Shown here piece by piece: positions 25,685 through 34,267 of a stretch of DNA of 64,000 nucleotides (position 1 is its first letter; the number at the start of each line of letters is the position of its first letter). The DNA is from Bin5 sp965116395 (GTDB taxonomy: Bacteria; Chloroflexota; Anaerolineae; Caldilineales; Caldilineaceae): contig OZ220684.1 of NCBI GenBank assembly GCA_965116395.1, positions 1,488,001 to 1,552,000 of the forward strand. The letters run 5' to 3'. The translations under genes were made by a program, and so were the position numbers. The notes beneath the pieces are model-generated. The model saw nothing but the letters and a program-made list of their open reading frames with translations, made no database searches and was not told the DNA's origin.

Positions 25685-26539
25685 TCAGCCTTTCACGCCA
25701 CTGAGTGAGATGCCACGGATAATATAGCGCTGCATGAGTATGAAGACGAGCAGGGTCGGCAGGAAGCCGAGCACCGCGCCCGACATATCCAATCCTGCAT
25801 CTCCGCCGGAGCGCGCGACAGTACCAAGACCGACGGTAAGGGTGCGCATATCTGATTTGGATGTAACAATCATGGGATAGAAAAATGAGTTCCAGTTGCC
25901 CATAAAGCGCAGGACGGCCAGCGTCGCCATAGCGGGCACGACCTGTGGCATCAGCACCCGCCACCAGGTCTGCCAGAGATTGGCGCCATCGATAGTAGCG
26001 GCATCGTCATAATCACGGGGAATGCTCAGGTATGCCTGGCGCAGCAAGAAGGTACCGAAGATGGATGCAAACCAGGGTCCGATCAGAGCCGTGTAGGAGT
26101 TCACCAGCCCCAATTGCGAGAGAACGACAAATTGCGGCACGATCAGAGCTGTATCGGGCATGATTAGAATGCCCAGAAAAAGCGTAAAGATAACGGTCTT
26201 GCCCCAGAAGTCGCCCCTGGCAAAGGCAAATCCGGCCATGCTCGATGTGATCACTCCGCCCAGCGTTGATACGAACGCGACATAGACACTATTGAAGAGC
26301 CAGCGCAACGCATCTGTCCTGGCAAAGAGTAGCTGGAAATTCTCCAAAGTAATCGGCGTTGGGATCAGTTCGACTGGGAAGGTGATAAAGCGGATATTCT
26401 CAGTTAAGGATACCGAAATCATGATCAGAAACGGCCCAACGGTTGTGAGCGCCACCACCGTCATCGCTATATAGATGAGCGTCTCTCGAATCGGGTTGCG
26501 TTTTTCGACTGATGGGCTGCTGGTTTCGGAAACAGACAT
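25685..26539 (-). CDS. Carbohydrate-type ABC transporter permease, MalG type (CUT1)
   Basis: A 284-residue membrane protein with six predicted segments, the first being ETLIYIAMTVVALTTVGPFL. The EAA loop is DAATIDGANLWQTWWRVLMP. ATG at 26539 (GGAG upstream) is preferred to a TTG at 26599, which would add 20 residues of unlike composition. It is the partner of the MalF-type permease encoded just upstream. No ATPase gene is in the operon. Confidence 0.9.
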   Translation of the reverse strand: MSVSETSSPSVEKRNPIRETLIYIAMTVVALTTVGPFLIMISVSLTENIRFITFPVELIPTPITLENFQLLFARTDALRWLFNSVYVAFVSTLGGVITSSMAGFAFARGDFWGKTVIFTLFLGILIMPDTALIVPQFVVLSQLGLVNSYTALIGPWFASIFGTFLLRQAYLSIPRDYDDAATIDGANLWQTWWRVLMPQVVPAMATLAVLRFMGNWNSFFYPMIVTSKSDMRTLTVGLGTVARSGGDAGLDMSGAVLGFLPTLLVFILMQRYIIRGISLSGVKG

Positions 26540-26639
26540 CTGGAGAGCTCCATTGGATCGTTCCAAGACAGAGAGTCGGGCGCCGGTCTCTTTCGACAAG
26601 GGCTATCCCCGATGACCGGCAATTCTCCTTACAGATCAG

Positions 26640-27557
26640 CTAATATATGTCTTCACCAAAACGCAGATATCGGGATTGAATCAGGGCGACGATCAGAATG
26701 ATAACAAAGAAGAGGATCGACAACGCGGACGCGTAACCGAAGCGGCCAAAGTTGAAGGCTTCGCTGTAGATTTGGTAGACCACTGTCGTCGTCGCGTTGA
26801 CTGGCCCGCCGCCCGTCAAGATGAAAATTGAACCGAAGACCTGCAAAGCGCCAATGGTGGCGATCACGATGATAAAGGCTGCGGTCGGGCGTAGCAGTGG
26901 AATGGTAACGTAACGGTGCAGGCGCCATCCGTTGGCGCCATCCACTTTGGCGGCATCATAGAGTTCACTGGGGATGGCCTGCAGACCGGCCAGCCAGATG
27001 ACCATAAAGTAACCAAACGCCTCCCACAGGCTGATGCCGACAATGCTGGGCATGGCCTGATTCACATCGATCAGCCATTTCTGGGGCGGAATGCCGACAA
27101 GGCCGATGAGAAAGTTGATGGGGCCATCGGGACGCGGGGAAAGGAAGCGACGAAAGATCAAGGAAAGGACAGCCACAGAGGTAATATTGGGAAGAAAGTA
27201 GAGGGCGCGAAACGCCTTCATACCCCGCAATGGCCGGTTTACCAGCACCGCAACCCCGAGTGAAACCGCCACTAACAGCGGGATATACATGACCGTAAAC
27301 CAGACTGTGTTGAGCATGGCCTTGTGGAGCTTGGCATCGGTCAACATGGTCACGAAGTGATCGAGCCCCACAAATTCACGCGTCGAAAGCAGGTCGGTCT
27401 TCAGGACGCTGTAACGGAACATCGAGATCCAGGGGACTAAGTTGAATACGAGAAAGATTACGGTGTTGACGATGATAAAGGGGTACCAAGGCAGGGAACG
27501 CCGTAATCTTCTGAGGAATTGGGAGGTTGCGCGCTGGGATGGGCTCGCAGCGGCCAT
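26640..27557 (-). CDS. Carbohydrate-type ABC transporter permease, MalF type (CUT1)
   Basis: A 305-residue membrane protein with six predicted segments and the EAA loop YDAAKVDGANGWRLHRYVTIP. ATG at 27557 has GGAG upstream. ATG at 27572 would add five residues. It follows the solute-binding protein gene with a 15-bp perfect hairpin between them. It forms the channel with the 25685-26539 product. Confidence 0.9.
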   Translation of the reverse strand: MAAASPSQRATSQFLRRLRRSLPWYPFIIVNTVIFLVFNLVPWISMFRYSVLKTDLLSTREFVGLDHFVTMLTDAKLHKAMLNTVWFTVMYIPLLVAVSLGVAVLVNRPLRGMKAFRALYFLPNITSVAVLSLIFRRFLSPRPDGPINFLIGLVGIPPQKWLIDVNQAMPSIVGISLWEAFGYFMVIWLAGLQAIPSELYDAAKVDGANGWRLHRYVTIPLLRPTAAFIIVIATIGALQVFGSIFILTGGGPVNATTTVVYQIYSEAFNFGRFGYASALSILFFVIILIVALIQSRYLRFGEDIY

Positions 27558-27587
27558 GATCAATTTCTCCATTCCGAACGAAAAACC

Positions 27588-27634
27588 GCAGAGATGCTGA
27601 GATGGGAGGCTGTCCCGCTTCTCAGCATCTCTGC
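27588..27634 (-). promoter_or_regulatory. Strong intercistronic hairpin between solute-binding protein and permease genes
   Basis: Perfect 15-bp arms, GCAGAGATGCTGAGA (27588-27602) and TCTCAGCATCTCTGC (27620-27634), with a 17-base loop. An additional C-G pair extends the stem outward. On the minus-strand transcript there is no long U-run directly after, so a partial terminator or 3'-end-protecting stem-loop is more likely than a full terminator. Confidence 0.7.
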
Positions 27635-27671
27635 GATCTATGTTGGGCTTATTTTGGCGGAGATGGCTCCG

Positions 27672-28988
27672 CTAGCCATATTGTTCCAACAGGAGCGCAT
27701 CGATCTCCGTCTTGATGGTCTCCAATGCTTCTTCGACTGTGGCCTGCCCAAGAATGGCGGCCTGGAATTGCGGGCCGGCGACAACCTTGCTCTCCTGCCA
27801 GAGGGTATTGGTGTCGACACCGGCGAACAGCAACGGTCCGAAACGGTCTACGTACTCGGCTGTGCAGGGGGCAGGGTTCCAGAATCCCTTGGCTTCGTTG
27901 CCGACGGGGGTCGTGCCTGCCAGATTGGCGCGTGTCCCGACCTGTTCCGGTTTGAGCATATACTTAACCCAGGTTACGGCGGCATCGACGGCGTCACTTT
28001 GACTGGTGACGGCCCATCCCTGTCCCGAAACGATACCGGAGACGGGGGTAACTGAACTGTCGATGCTGCGCGGGTGGCCGATCACATACTCCAGATCCGG
28101 GTTTGCTTCCACGTCCTGAACGCAGGCTGCATCTTCTCTGCGTCCAGTCACCTGCTCCAGGGACAACCAGTAATCGGGGAGGCCGCCCTGTTCATCGACG
28201 CTGCCGATGGCGTATTCCAGCGGGACCCAGCCATTCTCATACTCGGTGACCCAGCGGGTGAGGGCATCGATGACGGGCTGTTCAAGGAAATTGGAGGTGG
28301 TGCGGTCGTCCGCATAGACCTGGCCGCCTGCTTCATGGACGGTGACCAGGAATTCACCCCAGTTAAAGGTACTGAGGTTTTCCAGGTACCAGTTATTTTC
28401 TGCGGCTTGTGCAGCCAGTTCATGGAGCTCGTCCCAGGTCCCGAAGGCCGCGGTGGCCGGGTCATAGCCCAGTTCTGAGAGCAGGCCACCATTGTAGGCG
28501 ATGCCGTTGACTTCGGCCTCGAACAGCGGCATGTAGAGGACGCCGTCCATGCTGGCCGCATCGATTTCAGCGGCGCCAAAGTCGGCCAGATCCTCGGCGG
28601 ACAGGAGATCGTCAAGACCAAGGATCACGCCTTTTGTGATATAGGCCGGCACCGTATCGGTGGTTGCATCCCAGATATCGGGCGCCTCGCCGGCTGCGGC
28701 CGCGGCGTAGAGTTTCTCGCGACGGCCACCCCAGGGCTGTACCTCGACCTGCGCCATGATGTCAGGATGGGCTGCATGGAAGCCCTCATTCAGGGGGTCA
28801 TAGACGATGTCCCCGTCATTTTCCGTGCGGGGATAGGCCCAAATGTCGATGGTCGTAGTAGCCATCGCTGCATCACCGCTATCGGCTGCGGGCGCGGTCG
28901 GGGCTACACAAGCCGCCAAAGCCGAAGTAACGGTCACGCCGGCTGTCAACTGCAAGAACTTACGTCGACTCAATACTGATTGCTTCAT
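27672..28988 (-). CDS. Extracellular solute-binding lipoprotein of a CUT1 ABC transporter
   Basis: A 438-residue protein. ATG at 28988 is chosen because GAGGAG precedes it and because it opens a Tat signal (SRRKFLQLTAG) with lipobox LAAC. The mature part follows the family-1 solute-binding pattern (IDIWAYPRTENDGDIVYDPL, GFHAAHPDIMAQVEVQPWGG). It is the first gene of the operon that encodes two permeases, a 2-hydroxyacid dehydrogenase, a dimethylglycine-dehydrogenase-like enzyme and a DmdA-like protein. The ligand is unknown. The context raises the possibility of a methylated or sugar-linked amine rather than a plain sugar. Confidence 0.9.
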   Translation of the reverse strand: MKQSVLSRRKFLQLTAGVTVTSALAACVAPTAPAADSGDAAMATTTIDIWAYPRTENDGDIVYDPLNEGFHAAHPDIMAQVEVQPWGGRREKLYAAAAAGEAPDIWDATTDTVPAYITKGVILGLDDLLSAEDLADFGAAEIDAASMDGVLYMPLFEAEVNGIAYNGGLLSELGYDPATAAFGTWDELHELAAQAAENNWYLENLSTFNWGEFLVTVHEAGGQVYADDRTTSNFLEQPVIDALTRWVTEYENGWVPLEYAIGSVDEQGGLPDYWLSLEQVTGRREDAACVQDVEANPDLEYVIGHPRSIDSSVTPVSGIVSGQGWAVTSQSDAVDAAVTWVKYMLKPEQVGTRANLAGTTPVGNEAKGFWNPAPCTAEYVDRFGPLLFAGVDTNTLWQESKVVAGPQFQAAILGQATVEEALETIKTEIDALLLEQYG

Positions 28989-29092
28989 AGTTCTCTCCTC
29001 AGTGAAGTTTATGGGTACTTTCAACCGCGAGTCCAGAAAAGGGGGCACATGAACTTTATTGTGGCGTTGGTGCGAAAGGGAATTACTGACCG

Positions 29093-29101
29093 ATTATACC
29101 A
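29093..29101 (-). promoter_or_regulatory. Extended -10 promoter element upstream of the second transporter operon
   Basis: The minus strand reads TGGTATAAT, a consensus -10 with the extended TGn motif, about 105 bases before the solute-binding protein start at 28988. No good -35 is seen, which an extended -10 can compensate for. Confidence 0.5.
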
Positions 29102-29180
29102 CGTTTTATGAGAGATGGTAGAAACTACAGAAGTCGGTATTGGCCTTGTTGCCGAAGATGTCTCACAAGCCCGGACGGCG

Positions 29181-30548
29181 TCATTGGCTCAAGTGATCGG
29201 CCACCTTTGCGCGCGCCACAGTCTCCTGCTCGCCGTTGATGAGGTTTTTGACGGTGACGGTGCCGGCCGCCATCTCGTCTCCGCCCAAGAGGAGAGCAAC
29301 CGGGATGTTGCGGTCTTCGGCATATCGGAACTGCCGACCCAGGTTGTCGTTGTCAGGGTAGAGATCGACGCGCAGACCGGCCTCGCGCAGCGCATGTGCC
29401 AACTCTACGTTTTCGGCCAGTGTCTCCCGGTCGAAATTGGTAATCAGTACCTGGGGTTGTCCGGCCAATTTTTGCGGGAAGAGGCCGCGCTCCTCCATGA
29501 TCAGGAGGATCCGTTCCAGGCCCAGGCTGAAGCCGCAGGCGGGGATCGAGCGGTTGCTGAACATGCCGATCAGATCGTCGTAACGTCCGCCGGCGCCGCC
29601 GGAGCCGCTCAAGGTGGGGAATTCGATCTCGTAGATTGGCCCGGTGTAGTAGCTCAGACCGCGTGCCAGGTAGGGGTCGATGAGGATGTGGGCGCCGGCC
29701 GGGCCTGTCTGCGTTAGCGCCACCACGTTTTTCAGTTCGGCCACTGCCTGTGCGCCGCTGGCGGAGCCTGCCAGCTTTTCCTCCAGCCAGCAGAGAGACG
29801 CGTCCGTATCCTCCGGGGCGGCGGCCATCAGTTCCAGAAGGGCTGTCGTTGCCTCCTGATCGAGGCCTCGTGCGCCCAGCTCCTTTTCCACGCCTTCCAG
29901 ACCGATCTTATCCAGTTTGTCGACGGCCACGAGTGCGTCCGACTCCAGTTCTGCGGGCACGCCGGTCACCTCCATGAGGCCGCGCAGCACGCCGCGGTGG
30001 TTGAGGCGCAGCTGGAATCCGGACTCGTCGCGCCCGCGGAAGCCGAGTTCCTGAAGGACCTGGGCGCCGGCGTTGAGAACCTCGGCTTCGACGAGCTGGC
30101 TGGAGGAGCCGACCACATCGAGGTCGCACTGGTAGAACTCGCGAAAGCGGCCCTTGGCAGGGCGGTCGGCGCGGTAGACGGGCGCGATGTGGTAGCGTTT
30201 GAAGTAACGGGGCAGTTGATTGCTGTATTCGGCGACGATGCGGGCGAGCGGCACGGTCAGGTCGTAGCGCAGGCCGGCGTCGGCAATTTCGTCTTCGGTT
30301 GGGGAGTCGGCGAGGGCGCGTTGCAGCTTGGCGCCGCGCTTGGCGACGCGGAAGATCAGCTGATCTCCCTCTTCGCCGTACTTGCCGAGCAGGGTGTCCA
30401 GTCGTTCCATGACCGGTGTGTCGAGCGGTTCAAAGCCGTAGCTTTGGTAGACGCGTTCGATCACATCGATGACGTAATTCCGGCGCAGCACATCCAGGGG
30501 GAGGAAGTCGCGAGCGCCGCTGATCGGCTTGGTTTGAAATCGGGCCAC
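29181..30548 (-). CDS. hisS: Histidine--tRNA ligase
   Basis: A 455-residue class II aminoacyl-tRNA synthetase that charges tRNA-His. Motif 2 is YRADRPAKGRFREFYQCDLD, and the histidine-specific motif is RGLSYYTGPIYE. Motif 3 is CGFSLGLERI. The N-terminus ISGARDFLP and the C-terminal anticodon-binding domain (VLITNFDRETLAENVELAHA) are complete. The GTG start at 30548 has AGGAG eight bases upstream. A 9-bp inverted repeat (30570-30595) lies in its leader. It is encoded downstream of a GT2 gene on the same strand. Confidence 0.96.
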   Translation of the reverse strand: MARFQTKPISGARDFLPLDVLRRNYVIDVIERVYQSYGFEPLDTPVMERLDTLLGKYGEEGDQLIFRVAKRGAKLQRALADSPTEDEIADAGLRYDLTVPLARIVAEYSNQLPRYFKRYHIAPVYRADRPAKGRFREFYQCDLDVVGSSSQLVEAEVLNAGAQVLQELGFRGRDESGFQLRLNHRGVLRGLMEVTGVPAELESDALVAVDKLDKIGLEGVEKELGARGLDQEATTALLELMAAAPEDTDASLCWLEEKLAGSASGAQAVAELKNVVALTQTGPAGAHILIDPYLARGLSYYTGPIYEIEFPTLSGSGGAGGRYDDLIGMFSNRSIPACGFSLGLERILLIMEERGLFPQKLAGQPQVLITNFDRETLAENVELAHALREAGLRVDLYPDNDNLGRQFRYAEDRNIPVALLLGGDEMAAGTVTVKNLINGEQETVARAKVADHLSQ

Positions 30549-30569
30549 TGAGGATTCTCCTGGTTTGGT

Positions 30570-30595
30570 GCGCTGACAGAATGAAGTGTCAGCGC
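30570..30595 (-). promoter_or_regulatory. Inverted repeat in the hisS leader
   Basis: Arms GCGCTGACA (30570-30578) and TGTCAGCGC (30587-30595), perfect, with an 8-base loop, 22 bases ahead of the hisS GTG. No U-run follows on either strand, so it is not a typical terminator. It could be an mRNA stem or a protein-binding palindrome. It lacks T-box features. Confidence 0.5.
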
Positions 30596-30657
30596 GTTCA
30601 GCAGCATCTTACACGAAGAGACGGGGGGATAGAAAGAATGGGGAGGAGGGATGCGCT

Positions 30658-31866
30658 CTATTCCAGTCCACTTTTCAGCACGTCGCGGTAGGCGGCGATG
30701 CGGTCGCGGCGCAGGTCTCGTTTATGGCCCAGGAACGCTTTGACCGACTCGCTGGCTAACTGCAGGCGGAATTCGAGGAGCAGATAGCGCCGCAGCAGCT
30801 CTGCCCACAGGGGGCCATGCCATTTGCGGGCGTAACGCACCTTGCTGCGGTTGAAGAGGATGTGGCGCTGGGCGCTGATCTGGCCGCTGCTGCGGCCCTC
30901 TGCGTGGATGACGATAGCGGCCGGGTCGTAGACGACGCGCCAGCCGGCATGCTTGATGCGGCGGCAGAGGTCGGTCTCTTCACTGTACATGAAGAACTGC
31001 GGATCGAATCCGCCGAGCGCGGCCAATACATCGCCCCGTACGAGCAGCGCGGCGCCGACGAGCCAGTCGACATCCTGGCGGGAGTCGGCCGGCCAATTGG
31101 CGAGGTGATAGCTGCGGGTCCATGGATTGCGGGGCAACAGTTGCTCCAGCCAGGTGCTCTCGAAGAAGCCGGTGAGGGGGCCGGGGGAACGCCGGCGGTT
31201 GCTCTGCAGCGCGCCGTCCGTGTAGCGCAGTTGCGGTCCGATTGCACCGATCGTTTCGTCTTCGTTTATGCCGTTGTAGAGCGCCCACAGGCTGCCGGGA
31301 AGGAGTTCGGTGTCGGGGTTGAGGAAGTAGATGAAACGGGCCTTGGCATCGGCGCGGTGAGACGCGTCCTTTGCCGGATCACCGACGGGCTGATTAGAGA
31401 CTTCTCCTGTGGTGACCGGCGGCGGCAGGGGGTCGAACCCCATCGCTTGCAGCGCGCGGTTATTGCCGCCGGTGAAGCCCAGGTTTTCGTCGCTGAAAAT
31501 CGTCTGCACCCAGGGGAAGCGGCTTGGTAACAGAGAGGTCGTGGCGTCTTCGCTGGCATTGTCGAGCACCACGACCTGGAGGGTGGCCTCGTTGCGCGGT
31601 CCGAAGCGGCGTACAGGGGTCGAGGAGTGGGAGTCGTGTGAGCGCTTTTTTCGTTCTGCGCGTCCTTCGTCTATCGGTATACTCTGCTGTTCGATCGAAG
31701 TAAGGCAGGCGCGCAGATGGTCCCAGACGTTCCAGGAGATGATCACGATCACCAGGTCGGTCGGCGGCGGTCTAGTGTCCGTTTGCGGGTGGGCCTCGCC
31801 CCCAGGTTGAGCCTTGTTGCTGGCGGGGTCCGCTCGACCACTAAGTCGTTGAAGCATCGCGTTCAT
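30658..31866 (-). CDS. Glycosyltransferase family 2 (WbbL/rhamnosyltransferase-like)
   Basis: A 402-residue GT-A glycosyltransferase. The core begins LVIVIISWNVWDHLRACLTS and includes the nucleotide-binding VVLDNASEDATT, the GFTGGNNRA motif seen in rhamnosyltransferase-like GT2 enzymes, and YFLNPDTELLPGSL with the DxD-like acid. FMYSEETDLCRRIKHAGW supplies the acceptor-site acids. A short charged insertion (around residues 60-85) interrupts the usual spacing between the first strands. It probably adds a sugar to a cell-surface polymer. Confidence 0.88.
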   Translation of the reverse strand: MNAMLQRLSGRADPASNKAQPGGEAHPQTDTRPPPTDLVIVIISWNVWDHLRACLTSIEQQSIPIDEGRAERKKRSHDSHSSTPVRRFGPRNEATLQVVVLDNASEDATTSLLPSRFPWVQTIFSDENLGFTGGNNRALQAMGFDPLPPPVTTGEVSNQPVGDPAKDASHRADAKARFIYFLNPDTELLPGSLWALYNGINEDETIGAIGPQLRYTDGALQSNRRRSPGPLTGFFESTWLEQLLPRNPWTRSYHLANWPADSRQDVDWLVGAALLVRGDVLAALGGFDPQFFMYSEETDLCRRIKHAGWRVVYDPAAIVIHAEGRSSGQISAQRHILFNRSKVRYARKWHGPLWAELLRRYLLLEFRLQLASESVKAFLGHKRDLRRDRIAAYRDVLKSGLE

Positions 31867-31939
31867 GGGTGGCTAGAGGGCCGATTGCCGGAGGTAGTGC
31901 GGACGTTTTCGCTGATCTCTGGCCGCTGGCCGGCCCGGT

Positions 31940-33151
31940 TCAGCTACTGCGCTGCACGACAAAGGCGCAGAGGCCGAGAAGCGATCGCTGGCAGAGGTTT
32001 TCATTGAAGGGAGCCAAGTCGTGAACCGCGTGATCGAGAAAGCCGAGCGCTTCCTGGTGGGCAGCCTCGATGGCGCCGCTGGCGCGCACGGCCTGAACGA
32101 TCTCCTGTACGGTTGCGGTCAGGATGCCGGGGTCGCCGTCGTCGGCGCGCTGCCTGGCGTGAAGCAGCCGGCTCACCAGTTTCTGCGGCTGGGGCAGTTG
32201 GCGCAGGTAGTAGAGGAACGGCAAAGTCAAGGTGCCCTGGCGCAGGTCGCTTCCCACCGGCTTGCCGAGGGTGGCGTCGGTGCCGACGAAATCGAGGATG
32301 TCATCCACGATCTGGAAGGCCATCCCGAATTGATAGCCGAAGGATTTCAGTGCGGTGACATGATCCGGCGGCAGGCCGACCAGAACTGCTGCGGCTTCGG
32401 TGGCCGCGCTGTAGAGGCTGGCCGTTTTGGCATAGATGCGATCGTAGTAGGCTTGGCGGTCCTGGTAAAAGTCGTTGCGATCGGAGAGTTGGCGCATTTC
32501 GCCATCAACGATAACGCGCAGGGTATCGCTGAAGATGTTAATAACGCGCACGTTGCCGGTTTCGGCGGCGAACTGGGCGGAGCGGGCGAACATATAGTCG
32601 CCGGCGAGAACCGTAGCCCCAGCGCTCCACGAGGCGTTGAGCGTGGGTGCGTCACGGCGCAAAAGCGCGCCGTCGATGACATCATCGTGGACGAGTGTGG
32701 CGGTATGCAGCATCTCCACAGCAGCGGCGAGGGCGATGAGCGCATGCGGGTCACGTTCGCCAGCCGGGATTCCATTTGCTCCGTCTGTATGGGAGCGGGG
32801 GCTGTTAGGGTCGGGGCGTCCCTCTTGCAGCCCTGCGGCCAGGAGCGCCAACGCCGGCCGCAGCCGTTTACCGCCCTGGCCGATCAGTTCAAGAAAGGCG
32901 TTGGCCAAGGGCGCAAACACGTCGGCGTCAACGCTTTTCATTTTCTCTTCGACCTGCTCGAGCGGCGCGCGCACCGGGGCCAGCAGGGCGGACGCGTCCT
33001 GGGGCGTCAGCAGCGCGCGACGAAATTTCTCTTGCGCCAATGTTTCGCGCGCGCTGAGTGTACGCGAACGCGGCATCATCGGCGGCATATCCTGCGCCAA
33101 GGGTCTTGCTTCCGTATTGGTGAGCTGTTCGACTTGAACCTGGTCAACCAT
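31940..33151 (-). CDS. Polyprenyl diphosphate synthase (octaprenyl/heptaprenyl type)
   Basis: A 403-residue trans-prenyltransferase that elongates isoprenoid diphosphates. GQGGKRLRPALALLA binds isopentenyl diphosphate. The first Asp-rich motif is HDDVIDGALLRRDAPTLNASW (Asp at 156, 157 and 160) and the second is FQIVDDILDFVGTDATLGKP. It is longer than the usual 320-340 residues because of a 60-residue N-terminal extension and a polar insertion around residues 111-133. It likely makes the side chain of quinones or a lipid carrier. It sits between GT2 and TatD genes. Confidence 0.92.
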   Translation of the reverse strand: MVDQVQVEQLTNTEARPLAQDMPPMMPRSRTLSARETLAQEKFRRALLTPQDASALLAPVRAPLEQVEEKMKSVDADVFAPLANAFLELIGQGGKRLRPALALLAAGLQEGRPDPNSPRSHTDGANGIPAGERDPHALIALAAAVEMLHTATLVHDDVIDGALLRRDAPTLNASWSAGATVLAGDYMFARSAQFAAETGNVRVINIFSDTLRVIVDGEMRQLSDRNDFYQDRQAYYDRIYAKTASLYSAATEAAAVLVGLPPDHVTALKSFGYQFGMAFQIVDDILDFVGTDATLGKPVGSDLRQGTLTLPFLYYLRQLPQPQKLVSRLLHARQRADDGDPGILTATVQEIVQAVRASGAIEAAHQEALGFLDHAVHDLAPFNENLCQRSLLGLCAFVVQRSS

Positions 33152-33215
33152 GAAATACCGTCACAAAACGTTGATAGGGCGAGCCGCAGGCAGATTAATC
33201 CAGTGGTACGGCGAC

Positions 33216-34079
33216 CTACGATGGGCAGCCGGCAGTCATCGTGACTGTTTCCGGCTGCTGGTCACCGGCCAGCGGTGCAAAGAGCGAGCGGGCGACAGCG
33301 GTCGTGCGGGCAGCTATTTCCTCTACTGGCACGGCCAGCAGTTCGGCCAGCCGCGCGGCCACCAGGGCAACATAGGCGGGTTCATTGCGTTTGCCTCGAA
33401 ACGGATGCGGTGTCAGCCAAGGGGCGTCCGTTTCGAGCAACAGGTGGTCCAGGCACAGTTGCGGCGCCAGGTTGTGCAGGTCCCGGGCGTTCTTGAATGT
33501 GACCGGACCGCCCAGGCCGATGGCGAGGTTCCAACTGTAGGCCGCTTGCGCGAGCGCGGCGTCGCCGGAGAAAGCGTGCAGTACGCCCCAGAAGGGGCGC
33601 TTTGCCAGTGGCGAGTTGCGGGTTCGTGCGCTGGCCGCCCAAGCGTCCAGGATCTGTGCCAGATCGGTCGACGCTTCCCGGTTATGGATGATCACGGGCA
33701 GTCCCAGTTCGGCGGCCAAGTCGAGCTGCGCCCGAAATGCCTGCGCCTGTGTTGGGCGGGAGACAGTCTCCCAGTGATAATCCAACCCGATTTCTCCGAT
33801 GGCGACAACTTTGGGATGCTCGGCCAGCGCAGACAACTTTGTCAGCGTCTGTTCACTGAAGTCAGCGCTGCTGTTGGGGTGGATACCCACCGCAGCGAAC
33901 ACCTGCGGATGCAGGTCGGCCAGCGCGATGGCCTGCTGGCTGTGGACCAGATCGATGCCGGGGTTGACGATCATGCACACCCCTTGCGCTTGTGCCCGCT
34001 CGAGTACGGCGGCCCGGTCGGCATCGAACTGCTCCAGGTCCAGATGGCAGTGGCTGTCGACCAGCGTCGGAACAGTCAT
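33216..34079 (-). CDS. tatD: TatD-family metal-dependent hydrolase/DNase
   Basis: A 287-residue TIM-barrel hydrolase. The metal site is seen as VDSHCHLDLEQF (two His), AIGEIGLDYHWE (Glu), PVIIHNREA (His) and LLLETDAPWLTPHPFRGKRN (Asp). Length matches the YcfH/TatD group of 3'-5' exonucleases and deoxyribonucleases acting in DNA repair. It is on the same strand as, and 64 bases upstream of, the polyprenyl synthase gene. Confidence 0.93.
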   Translation of the reverse strand: MTVPTLVDSHCHLDLEQFDADRAAVLERAQAQGVCMIVNPGIDLVHSQQAIALADLHPQVFAAVGIHPNSSADFSEQTLTKLSALAEHPKVVAIGEIGLDYHWETVSRPTQAQAFRAQLDLAAELGLPVIIHNREASTDLAQILDAWAASARTRNSPLAKRPFWGVLHAFSGDAALAQAAYSWNLAIGLGGPVTFKNARDLHNLAPQLCLDHLLLETDAPWLTPHPFRGKRNEPAYVALVAARLAELLAVPVEEIAARTTAVARSLFAPLAGDQQPETVTMTAGCPS

Positions 34080-34267
34080 TTGCGCTCAAATGGGGAAGTG
34101 GAAGCGCATCGGATCGGAACTTGCGTCACTTGCGAGCGGAGTTGCATTCGACCTTTTTCCGGCATACATTGTTTGTTAATTTTATCACATAGTACCACTG
34201 TATGAAAGCTCGTCAGACGTCTGAAAGGCTAAGGGAAGGAACGGGAAATTGGTAGGCGTTCCCGCTG

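Noticed and set aside
30549..30657. T-box riboswitch ahead of hisS
   Set aside because: The region is only 109 bases and has no T-box sequence, specifier loop or terminator. It has only a simple palindrome.
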